Positions 16,317-24,420 are shown, counted from the stretch's first letter. The stretch: 44,405 nucleotides of DNA from Cyanobacteria bacterium PR.3.49 (GCA_013997645.1 PNKB01000021.1:1-44405); one strand, 5' to 3'. The notes: generated by a model not told the origin, from the letters alone. Numbers and translations are program-made.

Positions 16317-16443
16317 AGACTTGAGCAAGCCAAATCTGATGGAAGCGGGTACTGATCTTGGTTTGATTGCAGTCAGACCGGTTTCAAGAAGGGCAAATTT
16401 GGGCATTTTAGTTATTGATCTTGTGAAGTGGTTACTGAATTTC

Positions 16444-16474
16444 TAGACAGGTGGGGCGTTTTGCCTGGTAGACT
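16444..16474 (+). promoter_or_regulatory. Possible promoter of the MshEN-like repeat gene
   Basis: TAGACA (16444-16449) and an extended -10, TGG followed by TAGACT (16466-16474), lie about 90 nt before the ATG at 16565. The 19-nt spacing is longer than usual. The rest of the 16317-16564 gap holds nothing else that I can name. Confidence 0.3.
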
Positions 16475-16564
16475 AAATAGTGACCAGCAAGATTTCTTGC
16501 CTTCCGGCAGGCAGGCACAATTTTTGTATTTTGGTCACGTGGGCTTTCTGGTAGTCGTCAAGAG

Positions 16565-17842
16565 ATGGAAATAGTCAAAGAGAGACGAGCAGGTCCCAAG
16601 CGAATTGGAGAGTTGCTTGTTGCAGCGAATGTAATCAGACCTGAGGTCTTGATGGAAGCGTTGCAAATCGCGAAAAAATCCACGACTCCTTTGGGTCGTG
16701 TACTGATGAGCATTGGCGAAATTAGTGAAAGCGATCTCCAGGTGGCCATCGAAGTGCAGTCCCTATTGAGAGAGGGAGTGATCGCCAACGATTTCGGCAT
16801 CAAAGCTCTCAATCTTGCTTGCAAGAGCAAATTGCCGCTTGAGGAAGCCTTCCGCCGGCTCGGCTGGCAGCCGCCGCAGCGTGAGTCGCTCTCATCGAAC
16901 GAACTGGGTGAATTGCTCCAGTCTGCCGGTGTGGTTTCTCCTGAGCGTATGGAGGAAGCCGTAAGGCAAAGTCATGAGAATAATTTGCCGGTCGGGCGTT
17001 GCCTGGTTCTAAACCGCGCCGTTTCGCCCGCGCTGCTCGCTTCTGCTCTCACAGCACAAGTCTTGCTCAGAGACGGCAAGATTAGTCGTGACCAGGCTGT
17101 TGAAGGTTTGCGCTCGGCATCCCGAAAACAGCAGACAATCGAAGAATCATTGCAGCAAGTCGGCGCTTATAAGCCCGGCAAAGAATCCGTTCGCGTAGGT
17201 GATTTGCTTACCCAGGCGGGCATCGTCACTGAAGGCGACAAAATTACAGCAGTGGAAGTCGGTCTTGAGAGCCATCGTCAGATTGGTGATGTGCTCGTGC
17301 AGTCCGGCATGATTTCCAACACTACTCTGGAAGAGAGTTTGAAACTACAGGAATTGGTTGCTCAGGGGCATTTGAATCCGACCCAGGCTGCTGAAATATT
17401 GAGGACCGCTCATACTCAAGGTGTGACGGTGCGCGCAGTTCTTGAAGACAAGCTAGCCCGCAAGGAGCAGATCGACAAGACCAATACGGTCATCGAATTT
17501 CTTCAGCTGTCCGGCATTCTTACTGACAATGACATGGTCAAGGCGAAGAGCCTCTCTCAGCAGTTGGGCGTAAGCTTAGGTGAGGTTTTGATATCGACTC
17601 AGATGGTCGATCAGCGCTTGATTGACGCGGCGATCCAAAGTCAGGATCTGGTCAAAGACGAAATTTTGCGCCCGGACCAGGTGGCCCGAGTACTGCAAAT
17701 TTGTGCCCGCACCGGTCTTGAATTTCATGAAGCACTGAAGCAAGTTGCCTGGGATACTCAGGAGCAGGGTGGCGAAGAGCAGACAGCTCAACAAAAGTCG
17801 TCCTGGTTGTTGAAGCTCTGGTCTAAAGTCAAAAAAGACTGA
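16565..17842 (+). CDS. Protein of four MshEN/GspE-N-like repeats without an ATPase
   Basis: A 425-residue cytosolic protein built from four tandem ~98-residue units (about 12-100, 112-200, 209-296, 308-395). Each unit starts with a block like ELGELLQSAGVVSPERMEEA, continues with PLGRVLMSIGEISESDL, then an AxxxQxLLRDGxIsxxQA helix pair and a final EEsLxxxGw helix. The first two blocks match the N-terminal domain of type II secretion and type IV pilus ATPases (GspE/PilB/MshE), which in some members binds cyclic-di-GMP. Walker motifs and the ATPase are absent. There is no signal or membrane segment. A basic Trp-containing tail (WLLKLWSKVKKD) may touch membrane. The ribosome binding site is weak. 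A smaller relative is encoded at 37578-38180. The role is unknown; a regulator or scaffold is a reasonable guess. Confidence 0.75.
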   Translation: MEIVKERRAGPKRIGELLVAANVIRPEVLMEALQIAKKSTTPLGRVLMSIGEISESDLQVAIEVQSLLREGVIANDFGIKALNLACKSKLPLEEAFRRLGWQPPQRESLSSNELGELLQSAGVVSPERMEEAVRQSHENNLPVGRCLVLNRAVSPALLASALTAQVLLRDGKISRDQAVEGLRSASRKQQTIEESLQQVGAYKPGKESVRVGDLLTQAGIVTEGDKITAVEVGLESHRQIGDVLVQSGMISNTTLEESLKLQELVAQGHLNPTQAAEILRTAHTQGVTVRAVLEDKLARKEQIDKTNTVIEFLQLSGILTDNDMVKAKSLSQQLGVSLGEVLISTQMVDQRLIDAAIQSQDLVKDEILRPDQVARVLQICARTGLEFHEALKQVAWDTQEQGGEEQTAQQKSSWLLKLWSKVKKD

Positions 17843-17863
17843 TTGAGGTCGAAGAGTAAATCA

Positions 17864-17883
17864 GCACCATATTTGGTGCTGCC
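17864..17883 (+). repeat. Perfect 7-bp hairpin between repeat gene and amidohydrolase
   Basis: CAGCACC-ATATTT-GGTGCTG lies in the 80-bp gap between two same-strand genes, 39 nt before the downstream ATG. It lacks a U-tract, so it could be a processing site, attenuator or protein site. Confidence 0.4.
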
Positions 17884-17922
17884 GCCAAGGGGGTCATATG
17901 CGCAAATCCGGTTCGGAAACGC

Positions 17923-19542
17923 ATGCAATTTGACACTCTCATCAGTGGCGGCTTGATATACGACGGCTCCGGCAGCGAGCCGTTTGAGTCCGACATCGGA
18001 TTGCGCAGCGGCATCATCGTTGACATCGGCAATTTGAAATATGCCGATGCGACTCTAAAAATCGACGCGCGTGGATTAGCGGTGGCGCCCGGATTTATAA
18101 ATATGCTCAGCCACGCCACGCGGGCTTTGTTGCACGACGGTCTGTCGGAAAGCAACATTTTCCAGGGTGTCACTTTAGAGGTGATCGGTGAAGGCGTTTC
18201 CATGGGGCCGCTCAATGACGAGATGGCCAAGGAAATGATCGAAGAGCAGACCGACATCAAATTTCCTGTTAACTGGCGCAGCCTGGGCGAGTTTCTCCAG
18301 CGCTTGCAATTGAAAGGACTCTCGACGAATGTCGCGTCTTATGTCGGCGCTACTACCGTGCGCCAATATGTTCTTGGCCAAGCTGATAGAAAGCCGGACG
18401 AGCGTGAACTTTCCATGATGCGCAATCTGGTTTCATTGTCCATGTCGGAAGGTGCTGTGGGAGTTTCTTCGGCACTGATTTATGCTCCTGCTTGTTTTGC
18501 AGATACTGACGAGCTGGTCGCACTGGCTGACGAAGCTGGCAGACGGGGCGGTATTTATGCGTCTCACTTACGCAGTGAAGGAGACAATTTGCTCGAAGGC
18601 ATAAGAGAGCTTCTCGAGATTGCCAGGCGTGCAAAAATCCCCTGCGAAATCTATCACTTAAAGGCTGCAGGCGTGCGTAATTGGCCCAAAATGGATGAAG
18701 CCATCGCTGAGTTGGAAGCAGCACGATTAAGTGGGCATCGAGTTTCCGCCGACATGTATTTGTACACTCGCGCTCACACCGCTCTGGATGCGTCCATGCC
18801 CACCTGGGTGCAGGAAGGCGGATTGCAGCAATGGATCAAGCGACTTCAAGATCCGGAAATTCGCGCTCGTGTAAAACAAGAAATGCTTACTGAATCTACC
18901 GAGTGGGAAAACGGTTATTTGCACGCGGGCCCTGAGGGAATACTGCTGGTCGGTTTCAAGAGCGAGGCTTTGAAACCGCTGACAGGCAAGACTTTGAAAG
19001 AGATTGCCGACTTAAGAGGAAAAGATCCTGCCGATGTGGCGATGGATCTTGTCATTGAAGATGGCAGTCGTGTCGATGCTGTTTACTCATGGATGAGTGA
19101 AGAGAATCTGGTAAAGCAGCTGCAATTGCCTTGGGTATCATTCGGCTCTGATGGTTCGTCAATGTCTCCGTCCGGTATTTATCTTAAGTCTTCCACGCAT
19201 CCGCGTGCATATGGAAACTTTGCTCGTTTGCTTGGAAAGTATGTACGCGACGAGAAGGTAGTTTCACTGCAGGAGGCAATTCGCCGTCTGACAGCCCTTC
19301 CTGCCTCGACACTCGGTTTGCTTTTCAGGGGAAAAATCGATCAAGGTCACGCCGGCGACATTGTTATTTTCGATCCGGCGAAAGTGAGAGATACAGCTAC
19401 TTTCGAGAATCCGCATCAACTTGCAGAAGGTATGGTGCATGTTCTCGTAAACGGCGTAGCAGTCTTACAGAACGGGAAACATACAGGAGCTAAACCTGGT
19501 CTCGTGTTGCGACGACGTATGAGCCATCGCATGATCTGTTGA
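17923..19542 (+). CDS. N-acyl-D-amino-acid deacylase-like amidohydrolase
   Basis: A 539-residue amidohydrolase-superfamily enzyme of the D-aminoacylase branch, probably hydrolysing an N-acyl amino acid or related amide or cyclic imide. The N-terminal strand TLISGGLIYDGSGSEPFESD and the entry to the barrel, VAPGFINMLSHAT, are typical. Later ligand regions are kept: IYASHLRSEG, EIYHLKAAG and FGSDGSSMSPSG with the catalytic Asp. The first metal site differs from the textbook HxH: the block reads NMLSH, with only the second His, and the usual GNCG is replaced by GEGVSMGP. Many homologues of this subfamily share the latter form, so it is probably active with altered metal binding. The C-terminal small beta domain (LAEGMVHVLVNGVAVLQNGK) is complete. 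No signal peptide. Confidence 0.85.
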   Translation: MQFDTLISGGLIYDGSGSEPFESDIGLRSGIIVDIGNLKYADATLKIDARGLAVAPGFINMLSHATRALLHDGLSESNIFQGVTLEVIGEGVSMGPLNDEMAKEMIEEQTDIKFPVNWRSLGEFLQRLQLKGLSTNVASYVGATTVRQYVLGQADRKPDERELSMMRNLVSLSMSEGAVGVSSALIYAPACFADTDELVALADEAGRRGGIYASHLRSEGDNLLEGIRELLEIARRAKIPCEIYHLKAAGVRNWPKMDEAIAELEAARLSGHRVSADMYLYTRAHTALDASMPTWVQEGGLQQWIKRLQDPEIRARVKQEMLTESTEWENGYLHAGPEGILLVGFKSEALKPLTGKTLKEIADLRGKDPADVAMDLVIEDGSRVDAVYSWMSEENLVKQLQLPWVSFGSDGSSMSPSGIYLKSSTHPRAYGNFARLLGKYVRDEKVVSLQEAIRRLTALPASTLGLLFRGKIDQGHAGDIVIFDPAKVRDTATFENPHQLAEGMVHVLVNGVAVLQNGKHTGAKPGLVLRRRMSHRMIC

Positions 19543-19563
19543 TTTTTGCTGAGGGCCGGGTGA

Positions 19564-20358
19564 TTATGCGGCCAGGTAAGAGTCTGCTAGCGGTCCCTGC
19601 TCGACGAAATCCACAATCATTGCAGCCATCAATTGCGGATCGCTGACAGTAAGGCAATGGGCTGAACCCAGCACATTGAGTGCCTGGGCGTGGGGTGCAA
19701 TTTCGAATTTATCGCGCACCACATCTTCGCTGGATAATTTGTCGTTTTCGCCTTTTATAAAAAGAATGGGAGCAGTGATGCGCAGTAAAGCGTCGTCCAT
19801 ATCGTGCTCTGCCATGTATTTCAATTGTGCCAAGCAGCGATCCATACCTATCCTGCCGACATCTGCGATGACTGTGGGGACCATTATCGACGGCTCGTAT
19901 AACCCATCGGTGATCAGATCTCCCAGGAGTTCTTGAACAGATCTTCCAAACACGTCTGTCGGTCCGATCAAAATCAATGCCTGAGCATTCACTTCTGGAT
20001 TTGCAGCCAATTCAGTTGCGATATTGCAGCCGTAAGATCCGCCGACCAGCACAGGATTGCTTATGTTTTTCGAGGTGAGAAATTCAGCCAACACACAGGC
20101 GTGCTCATTGATGTCCAGGGCGCGGTCAGGAGTGGCGCTTTTCCCGTGCCCGAGCATGTTGGGTACGAATACGTTGTTTTTTTCAGCCAAAAAGCGGGCG
20201 GTCGGTTCCATATAGCTGGCTGAGACAAGCAGCCCGTGGACTAGCACGTAGTTTGTCGCAGGCTGATTTGCGCTGCGAGATACAAGCGCGTGCATGCGCC
20301 CGTGGCTCGTATCCACATAAGCGTCATCGAAGTTTGGCTCTTCCTTGAAAAATTGCAT
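19564..20358 (-). CDS. Alpha/beta hydrolase
   Basis: A 264-residue cytosolic alpha/beta-hydrolase. The catalytic triad is visible: nucleophile Ser108 in LVGGSYGCN, Asp206 in IKGENDKLSS and His234 in LGSAHCLTV. The oxyanion region is NYVLVHGLLVSASY. The substrate cannot be inferred; the lid (~135-185) is medium sized, and esterases, C-C hydrolases and haloperoxidase-like enzymes all share this plan. A longer reading from TTG 20424 has no ribosome binding site, while ATG 20358 has AGGA 7 nt upstream. The gene converges with the amidohydrolase, with only 21 bp between the stops. Confidence 0.88.
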   Translation of the reverse strand: MQFFKEEPNFDDAYVDTSHGRMHALVSRSANQPATNYVLVHGLLVSASYMEPTARFLAEKNNVFVPNMLGHGKSATPDRALDINEHACVLAEFLTSKNISNPVLVGGSYGCNIATELAANPEVNAQALILIGPTDVFGRSVQELLGDLITDGLYEPSIMVPTVIADVGRIGMDRCLAQLKYMAEHDMDDALLRITAPILFIKGENDKLSSEDVVRDKFEIAPHAQALNVLGSAHCLTVSDPQLMAAMIVDFVEQGPLADSYLAA

Positions 20359-20484
20359 ATTCTTATCCTGCAAAACAGGGTGAGACAGCTTTTGTGTAAA
20401 TTTGTGTATGTGACTAGGCGTCAAAAACCCCGAAAGGTTCCCGATTACAGCTGATTTTGGCTGGAAACGTCCGCTCAGTGATGG

Positions 20485-21771
20485 TTAACAGATTTTGGAC
20501 ATGAGCTCGTCCGCTCGCGCTTCCAAATTCTTTGCCTCTTGCTGTCTGTCCATCGATTCCATCAACTTGGCGAACTCTCTTAGAGTTTGAATCGTTGGAG
20601 CGACAAAGCGTTTCTCCCTCATGGACAGTGTCTTTTCAAAGTATTCTATGGACTTTTCCCAGTCTTTTTTGTCTCGATACAATTTTCCCAGGTCATGGTA
20701 TGAGTGATGAAGGTCTTGTTTGAAGCGCTTTTCGCGTAGTTTGACAGATTCAAAAAGCGTATTTTCTGCTTCTTCGAATTTGCCCATGGCGCGATATAAA
20801 TCGCCTAGATTCTCTGTTAGATGCGCCCAGCTGGAGGTGTTTTCCATCTCAAGCTTGAGCATGAGCTCGCGAGCGTGCTCAAGCTTTACGGAAGCTTCCT
20901 CGAGTTGTCCGATTTCCGTAAGCACATATCCGACGTTGCTGAAACCGCCGGCTGATTCCAGACATTCTTCGCCGCTTGTCTGCAAGTTGATGGACAGAGC
21001 CTTTCTGTACCATTCGAGGGCAAGTTTGAAATTGCCGTGATTTTCATAGGCATGGCCTAATTGCACCATTGTCAGGCTCATTATCGAAAGCTGATCGTTG
21101 GACAAGTCCGGCAGACTGTGCCAAATCTCCATTGCTCTATTCGCTACTTCCAGGGCTTCTTTTGCACGTCCCAGGCGGCTGAGACTGCCGGCAAAATCAG
21201 TCAGCGCTACGGCTTGCAGTTCGGTGCCGCTTTTGTCTGCATCTGCGATTTTGAACATCGCCTGAATCAATTTGTCTGCATCGCAATAACGACCCTGTCC
21301 TTGCAGTGCGCCCGCTACCATAATCAGTCCGGCCATCTGCCACTGAGGATGCACTCCTGAATCCTCACCCCAGAAAGATAGGGCACGCCTGGCTAGAAGT
21401 TCGGATGCTTTGAAGTGTCCCAATCCGGCGAAATTCTGGCTCTGGCAAGCCAGGCAAAATGGCAATGCGATTGCAAACGGATTGAAGGGAATGAGGTTCA
21501 AAAACTCGCAAATAATAACTGCCGGAACGACACAGAAGCTGGATTTCAAATATTTGGTGTTGATGCCGTAATGACCCATGCCCACTGCCAGAAGCAAGGC
21601 GGGAAGGAGGCTGAGAAACATAACCAGGTTAAACCAGGCGTAAAATGGTTGAAAATCCCGAACGGCAGGAAACAGCGAAAGAATAATCCAAACGACCAGA
21701 GCGCCGGCGCACCAGATCGCATAGCGAATCAGTTCGGCAAAGGGAGATAAATCCTTTTTGGTCTCCTCCAC
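20485..21771 (-). CDS. Membrane-anchored TPR protein
   Basis: A 428-residue protein with three hydrophobic segments in the first ~110 residues (around 16-38, 45-67 and 78-108), then a long run of TPR-type helices to the end. Clear units include LGHAYENHGNFKLALEWYRK, NLGDLYRAMGKFEEAENTLF and LGKLYRDKKDWEKSIEYFEK, matching the TPR_12/kinesin-light-chain style. The start is GTG 21771, with AAGGAG 6 nt upstream, rather than TTG 21804, which has no such site. The TPR part would be expected in the cytosol if the N-terminus is inside and three helices are crossed, but topology is uncertain. The partner is unknown. The small membrane protein gene lies upstream on the same strand, separated by a strong hairpin. 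Confidence 0.85.
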   Translation of the reverse strand: MEETKKDLSPFAELIRYAIWCAGALVVWIILSLFPAVRDFQPFYAWFNLVMFLSLLPALLLAVGMGHYGINTKYLKSSFCVVPAVIICEFLNLIPFNPFAIALPFCLACQSQNFAGLGHFKASELLARRALSFWGEDSGVHPQWQMAGLIMVAGALQGQGRYCDADKLIQAMFKIADADKSGTELQAVALTDFAGSLSRLGRAKEALEVANRAMEIWHSLPDLSNDQLSIMSLTMVQLGHAYENHGNFKLALEWYRKALSINLQTSGEECLESAGGFSNVGYVLTEIGQLEEASVKLEHARELMLKLEMENTSSWAHLTENLGDLYRAMGKFEEAENTLFESVKLREKRFKQDLHHSYHDLGKLYRDKKDWEKSIEYFEKTLSMREKRFVAPTIQTLREFAKLMESMDRQQEAKNLEARADELMSKIC

Positions 21772-21819
21772 TGCTCGCTCCTTGAGATAGCTTCTTGCAT
21801 ACAATTATTCCCACAGCCG

Positions 21820-21840
21820 GGGGCGCCTTGGCAGCGCCCC
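21820..21840 (-). repeat. Strong GC hairpin between two minus-strand genes
   Basis: GGGGCGC (21820-21826) pairs with GCGCCCC (21834-21840) around CTTGGCA. Flanking ACAG/CTGT can extend the stem past a small internal loop. No U-tract follows on either strand. It lies 49 nt before the TPR gene start and 42 nt after the small-protein stop, so it may partly insulate the two. Confidence 0.5.
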
Positions 21841-21881
21841 ATCTGTAAGTGCAAGCTAAGCAGAGCAAGCGAGTTTCTGTA

Positions 21882-22127
21882 CTAGCCGTGCCAGGGTCCC
21901 GAGACGTGAGCGTATTCGAAATCGATGCCAGAAGTTCGGTACTCAGGGCAATGTATCAAGGGCGAATCGCCAGTCTTGCAGCCTGTGTAGTGACCCCATT
22001 TGTCTACGCGCATATAGGAGGGGTCATCGTGCAAATATCGGCAGATGCCGACCAGGAAAGTACTCAAGGCAAATGCTGCAAGAACAATTCCAATTGCCAG
22101 CAGGAAAATGAAAGCGAATGAAAGCAT
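21882..22127 (-). CDS. Small membrane protein
   Basis: An 81-residue protein with one hydrophobic N-terminal segment (MLSFAFIFLLAIGIVLAAFA, continuing to about residue 28), then a polar, Cys- and His-containing domain with VDKWGHYTGCKTGDSPLIHC and a short HVSGPWHG end. The leader could be a signal anchor or a signal peptide. AAAGGAGGT, an unusually complete Shine-Dalgarno sequence, lies 8 nt from ATG 22127 and only 2 nt from GTG 22133; I chose the ATG. That ribosome binding site is the main reason to accept this short gene. Three Cys and several His could bind metal. No family recognised. It is divergent from the RGGWD repeat gene. Confidence 0.65.
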   Translation of the reverse strand: MLSFAFIFLLAIGIVLAAFALSTFLVGICRYLHDDPSYMRVDKWGHYTGCKTGDSPLIHCPEYRTSGIDFEYAHVSGPWHG

Positions 22128-22466
22128 ACGCACTACCTCCTTTGTTCAGGAGTGCCAACGGGTTGTATTCAGGAAGCCTTTTATCTCGGACGGGTTTCTG
22201 GTTCGCGAGACTAGAATGACGGAAAGCGTAACCCATCCCTGCTTGACATCTTCCCGGCGCGTTGTCACAGAACTGTGACTAACCTGCCCGGATAATACGT
22301 ATGACAACGCTTCGAATCTTCCCCCCCTGGCGCCCTTTTGAAATTGAAAATTTGCCACAGGGCAGGTATTTCGGAGCTTTCAAAAAAATGATTTGGATTC
22401 CCCTCTAATTTTCCAGAACCGTAAGTTATCCCCAATGTGGTCGCAACCGAGCTAAAGGACTAAGAG
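22128..22466. promoter_or_regulatory. Divergent control region with nested inverted repeats
   Basis: This 339-bp gap separates the small membrane protein and the RGGWD gene. GTCACAG-AA-CTGTGAC (22264-22279) is a compact 16-bp dyad. It lies inside a larger pair, GCGTTGTCA (22259-22267) and TGACAACGC (22302-22310), also perfect. A TTGACA box is at 22243-22248 and GATAAT at 22291-22296, but they are 42 bp apart and do not make one promoter. The compact dyad is operator-like. No coding frame of note. Confidence 0.5.
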
Positions 22467-22838
22467 ATGAAAGCTGTACTCTCGATATCGATGTTGGTCG
22501 TTGGAATCGTTTCTTTCGCATCGCAAGCGCAAGCTCAGGACAGTACGCATGAATCGGCAAAGCAAAGTCAAAGCCAGGAAGCTTTCCTGCCCCGCGGCGG
22601 TTGGGATGGCAATAATTTGAGAGTTTCTGTTTCCCAATCCAAATTGCTAAAACTGCAAAAGCAGGAAACAAACTTCGGGCGCGGCGGCTGGGACGCAAAC
22701 AATCTGAGAATTTCAGCGACTCAAAGCAAGCTCATCGCTGCTCAGAAAGTTGAGACATCCGTGCGCGGCGGCGGTTGGGACCTCAATAATCTGAGAGTTT
22801 CCGCCTCGCACAGCAAATTGCTCGGCGCCAAAAAATAG
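22467..22838 (+). CDS. Exported protein with three 29-residue RGGWD repeats
   Basis: A 123-residue protein with a Sec signal peptide (MKAVLSISMLVVGIVSFASQ, cleavage near AQA at ~23). After a short Gln/Ser-rich spacer come three imperfect repeats of exactly 29-residue period. Their GGWD motifs sit at residues 44, 73 and 102. The consensus is RGGWDxNNLRxSxxxSKLxxxQK, with the last copy ending at the C-terminus. Each repeat has a glycine/Trp turn, an Asn-Asn-Leu-Arg strand or loop and a basic amphipathic end. I do not recognise it. The form could suit carbohydrate, peptidoglycan or nucleic-acid contact, but that is a guess. ATG has AAAGGA about 9 nt upstream. It converges on the secreted TPR gene, 6 bp away. 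Confidence 0.8.
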   Translation: MKAVLSISMLVVGIVSFASQAQAQDSTHESAKQSQSQEAFLPRGGWDGNNLRVSVSQSKLLKLQKQETNFGRGGWDANNLRISATQSKLIAAQKVETSVRGGGWDLNNLRVSASHSKLLGAKK

Positions 22839-22844
22839 TTCCGG

Positions 22845-24374
22845 TCATTCCGAAACCGATTTCTGAAGGCGATATTTCTCCAAGATTGCTTTGCAATCAG
22901 GTGTGTCACGCTGACCTTCAGGCAACGTTTCAATTGCGTTGACCGCCTTTTTCAACATGACTGCACTTTCCGCTTTGTGGTTCATCCTCTGCAGGATCTC
23001 TGACAAATTAGCAAGACTGCTCGCGTAGGAAATTTTGTTGCCTGTCTTCAGTTTTTCCCGAACTGCCAGCACAAATGTTTGGCGCGCTTTTTCCAACTCG
23101 TCGTTTTCTGCATAGTAGTAACCGATTTCATCGAGTGTTTCAGCCAGATCCTGATCCGGAAAATTGCGGTGTTCCGTATATATAGAAAGGCTCTTCAACA
23201 ACAGTTGAAGGCATGGTTTTTTGTTGCCTGCGGATGATTCAATCTGAGCCATGGAGCGCAGTCCGGCAGCATATTCTCTGCTTGCCGAGCCGAAGACAGA
23301 TTTCCTTATGGCATTGGCTTCAGCTTGTGTCGTGCGGGCAAGGTCGAATTGTTTGTCCTGCGCGAGTGCGTTTGCATAATCATCTTCGTATTGTGCCAGG
23401 TCCGGATTTTTCACCCCAAGCACAAGCTTACCGTTTTCTACCGTTTGACCGAGCAACTCCAGAGCGCGTTTCAAATCTCCGCTCGACAATAAAACCACAG
23501 CGAGATTCGCTGATGATGACAGGGTTTCCGGATGTTTTGCGCCTAGCTTGCCGAGGCGAATCTCATGTGCTTCCTGAAGATGTTCAAGGGCCGAGTTGAC
23601 ATCGCCAAGTTTGAATTCTACACATCCCAAATCGAGATATGAATTGGCCACGTCGGGATGGTTTTCACCTAACAGATCAAGCCTCTGTTTGAGACCATCT
23701 TGAATGGTCGGCATGGCCTTTTGATAGTCTCCCATCCAAAAATATAGAGCACCCAAATTATTGGTGGCGGCAGCAAAAAGTCTCCTGTCCTTGCTGGTTT
23801 TTAATACCGAAGTGGCCGTTTCCAGTTCTGGCAGTGCTTCCTTGAACTTGCCCTGCTGCCTGAGCGCATTGGCAAGAACAACGCGATGCATCGCTTCGTT
23901 CTCTTTTCCCAATCCAGATTCGATTGAAAGACTAAGTGCTTTGCGCGCATTCTTTTCTGATTCTGAAAATTCCCCGGTGCTGTTTTTCAAAAGGGCCAGA
24001 TAGTTATAAGCGGCAGACAGCCTTTTCTTATCCCCTGTTTTCTCTTTCTCGAGAGCCGTCAGCCCGCGCATCGTCCACTCGGTTGCCTCCGGATAGGAGC
24101 CCTGCAGCCGGTAGATATTGCCCAGCAACAAATAAGACTCCGGCAAGCGGCTTTTGTCGTTATTTGTGTTTAGGGCAATGTCTTCTTCGAGCTTTGCTCG
24201 TGCATTCTCAAAGCTGCAGGCTTCTGCATAATTCATGCCAGCCTGGCGAAGATTGTCGGAATTTTCTGAGCTGGTCTGGACGATCGGCGACTGTTTGCTT
24301 ATATCCTCTGCTTTGGCTGACAAAGGGCAAGCAATAGCTGCAACTGCCAAAACGCCAATAAGGGATGCCCACAT
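22845..24374 (-). CDS. Exported TPR protein
   Basis: A 509-residue protein with a signal peptide starting MWASLIGVLAVAAIACPLSA and ending near KAEDIS, then about ten TPR-like units of the ~42-residue kinesin-light-chain type, for example NLGALYFWMGDYQKAMPTI, YLDLGCVEFKLGDVNSALEH and LDEIGYYYAENDELEKARQT. It probably acts in the periplasm as a protein-binding scaffold. ATG 24374 is preferred: AAGGGA lies 6-7 nt upstream and it starts directly with the signal. A longer reading from 24446 would overlap the icd stop and add Cys-rich residues. The start codon sits in the loop of a perfect 9-bp hairpin whose left arm (on the RNA) contains the Shine-Dalgarno sequence. Confidence 0.85.
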   Translation of the reverse strand: MWASLIGVLAVAAIACPLSAKAEDISKQSPIVQTSSENSDNLRQAGMNYAEACSFENARAKLEEDIALNTNNDKSRLPESYLLLGNIYRLQGSYPEATEWTMRGLTALEKEKTGDKKRLSAAYNYLALLKNSTGEFSESEKNARKALSLSIESGLGKENEAMHRVVLANALRQQGKFKEALPELETATSVLKTSKDRRLFAAATNNLGALYFWMGDYQKAMPTIQDGLKQRLDLLGENHPDVANSYLDLGCVEFKLGDVNSALEHLQEAHEIRLGKLGAKHPETLSSSANLAVVLLSSGDLKRALELLGQTVENGKLVLGVKNPDLAQYEDDYANALAQDKQFDLARTTQAEANAIRKSVFGSASREYAAGLRSMAQIESSAGNKKPCLQLLLKSLSIYTEHRNFPDQDLAETLDEIGYYYAENDELEKARQTFVLAVREKLKTGNKISYASSLANLSEILQRMNHKAESAVMLKKAVNAIETLPEGQRDTPDCKAILEKYRLQKSVSE

Positions 24375-24386
24375 GGAGCATCCCTT
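24360..24386 (-). promoter_or_regulatory. Hairpin enclosing the ribosome binding site and start codon
   Basis: AAGGGATGC (24360-24368) and GCATCCCTT (24378-24386) are perfect 9-bp arms with a 9-nt loop. On the minus-strand RNA the 5' arm contains AAGGGA, the loop contains the AUG of the TPR gene, and the 3' arm covers codons 3-6. Translation should be limited when the hairpin forms. It could also act as a weak terminator for icd, though the following U-content is low. Confidence 0.5.
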
Positions 24387-24402
24387 GATTGATTTTGAAA
24401 CC

Positions 24403-24418
24403 GTAAGCGAGTGCTTAC
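24403..24418 (-). terminator. Small hairpin directly after icd
   Basis: GTAAGC-GAGT-GCTTAC is a perfect 6-bp stem with a tetraloop that starts 3 nt past the icd stop. On the minus strand it is followed by GGTTTCAAAA rather than a U-run, so termination would be weak. Confidence 0.35.
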
Positions 24419-24420
24419 AA

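Noticed and set aside
15788..16333. 181-codon minus-strand frame over the fourth small exported protein
   Set aside because: The plus-strand gene is homologous to three neighbours and has a signal peptide. The reverse frame also covers the terminator.
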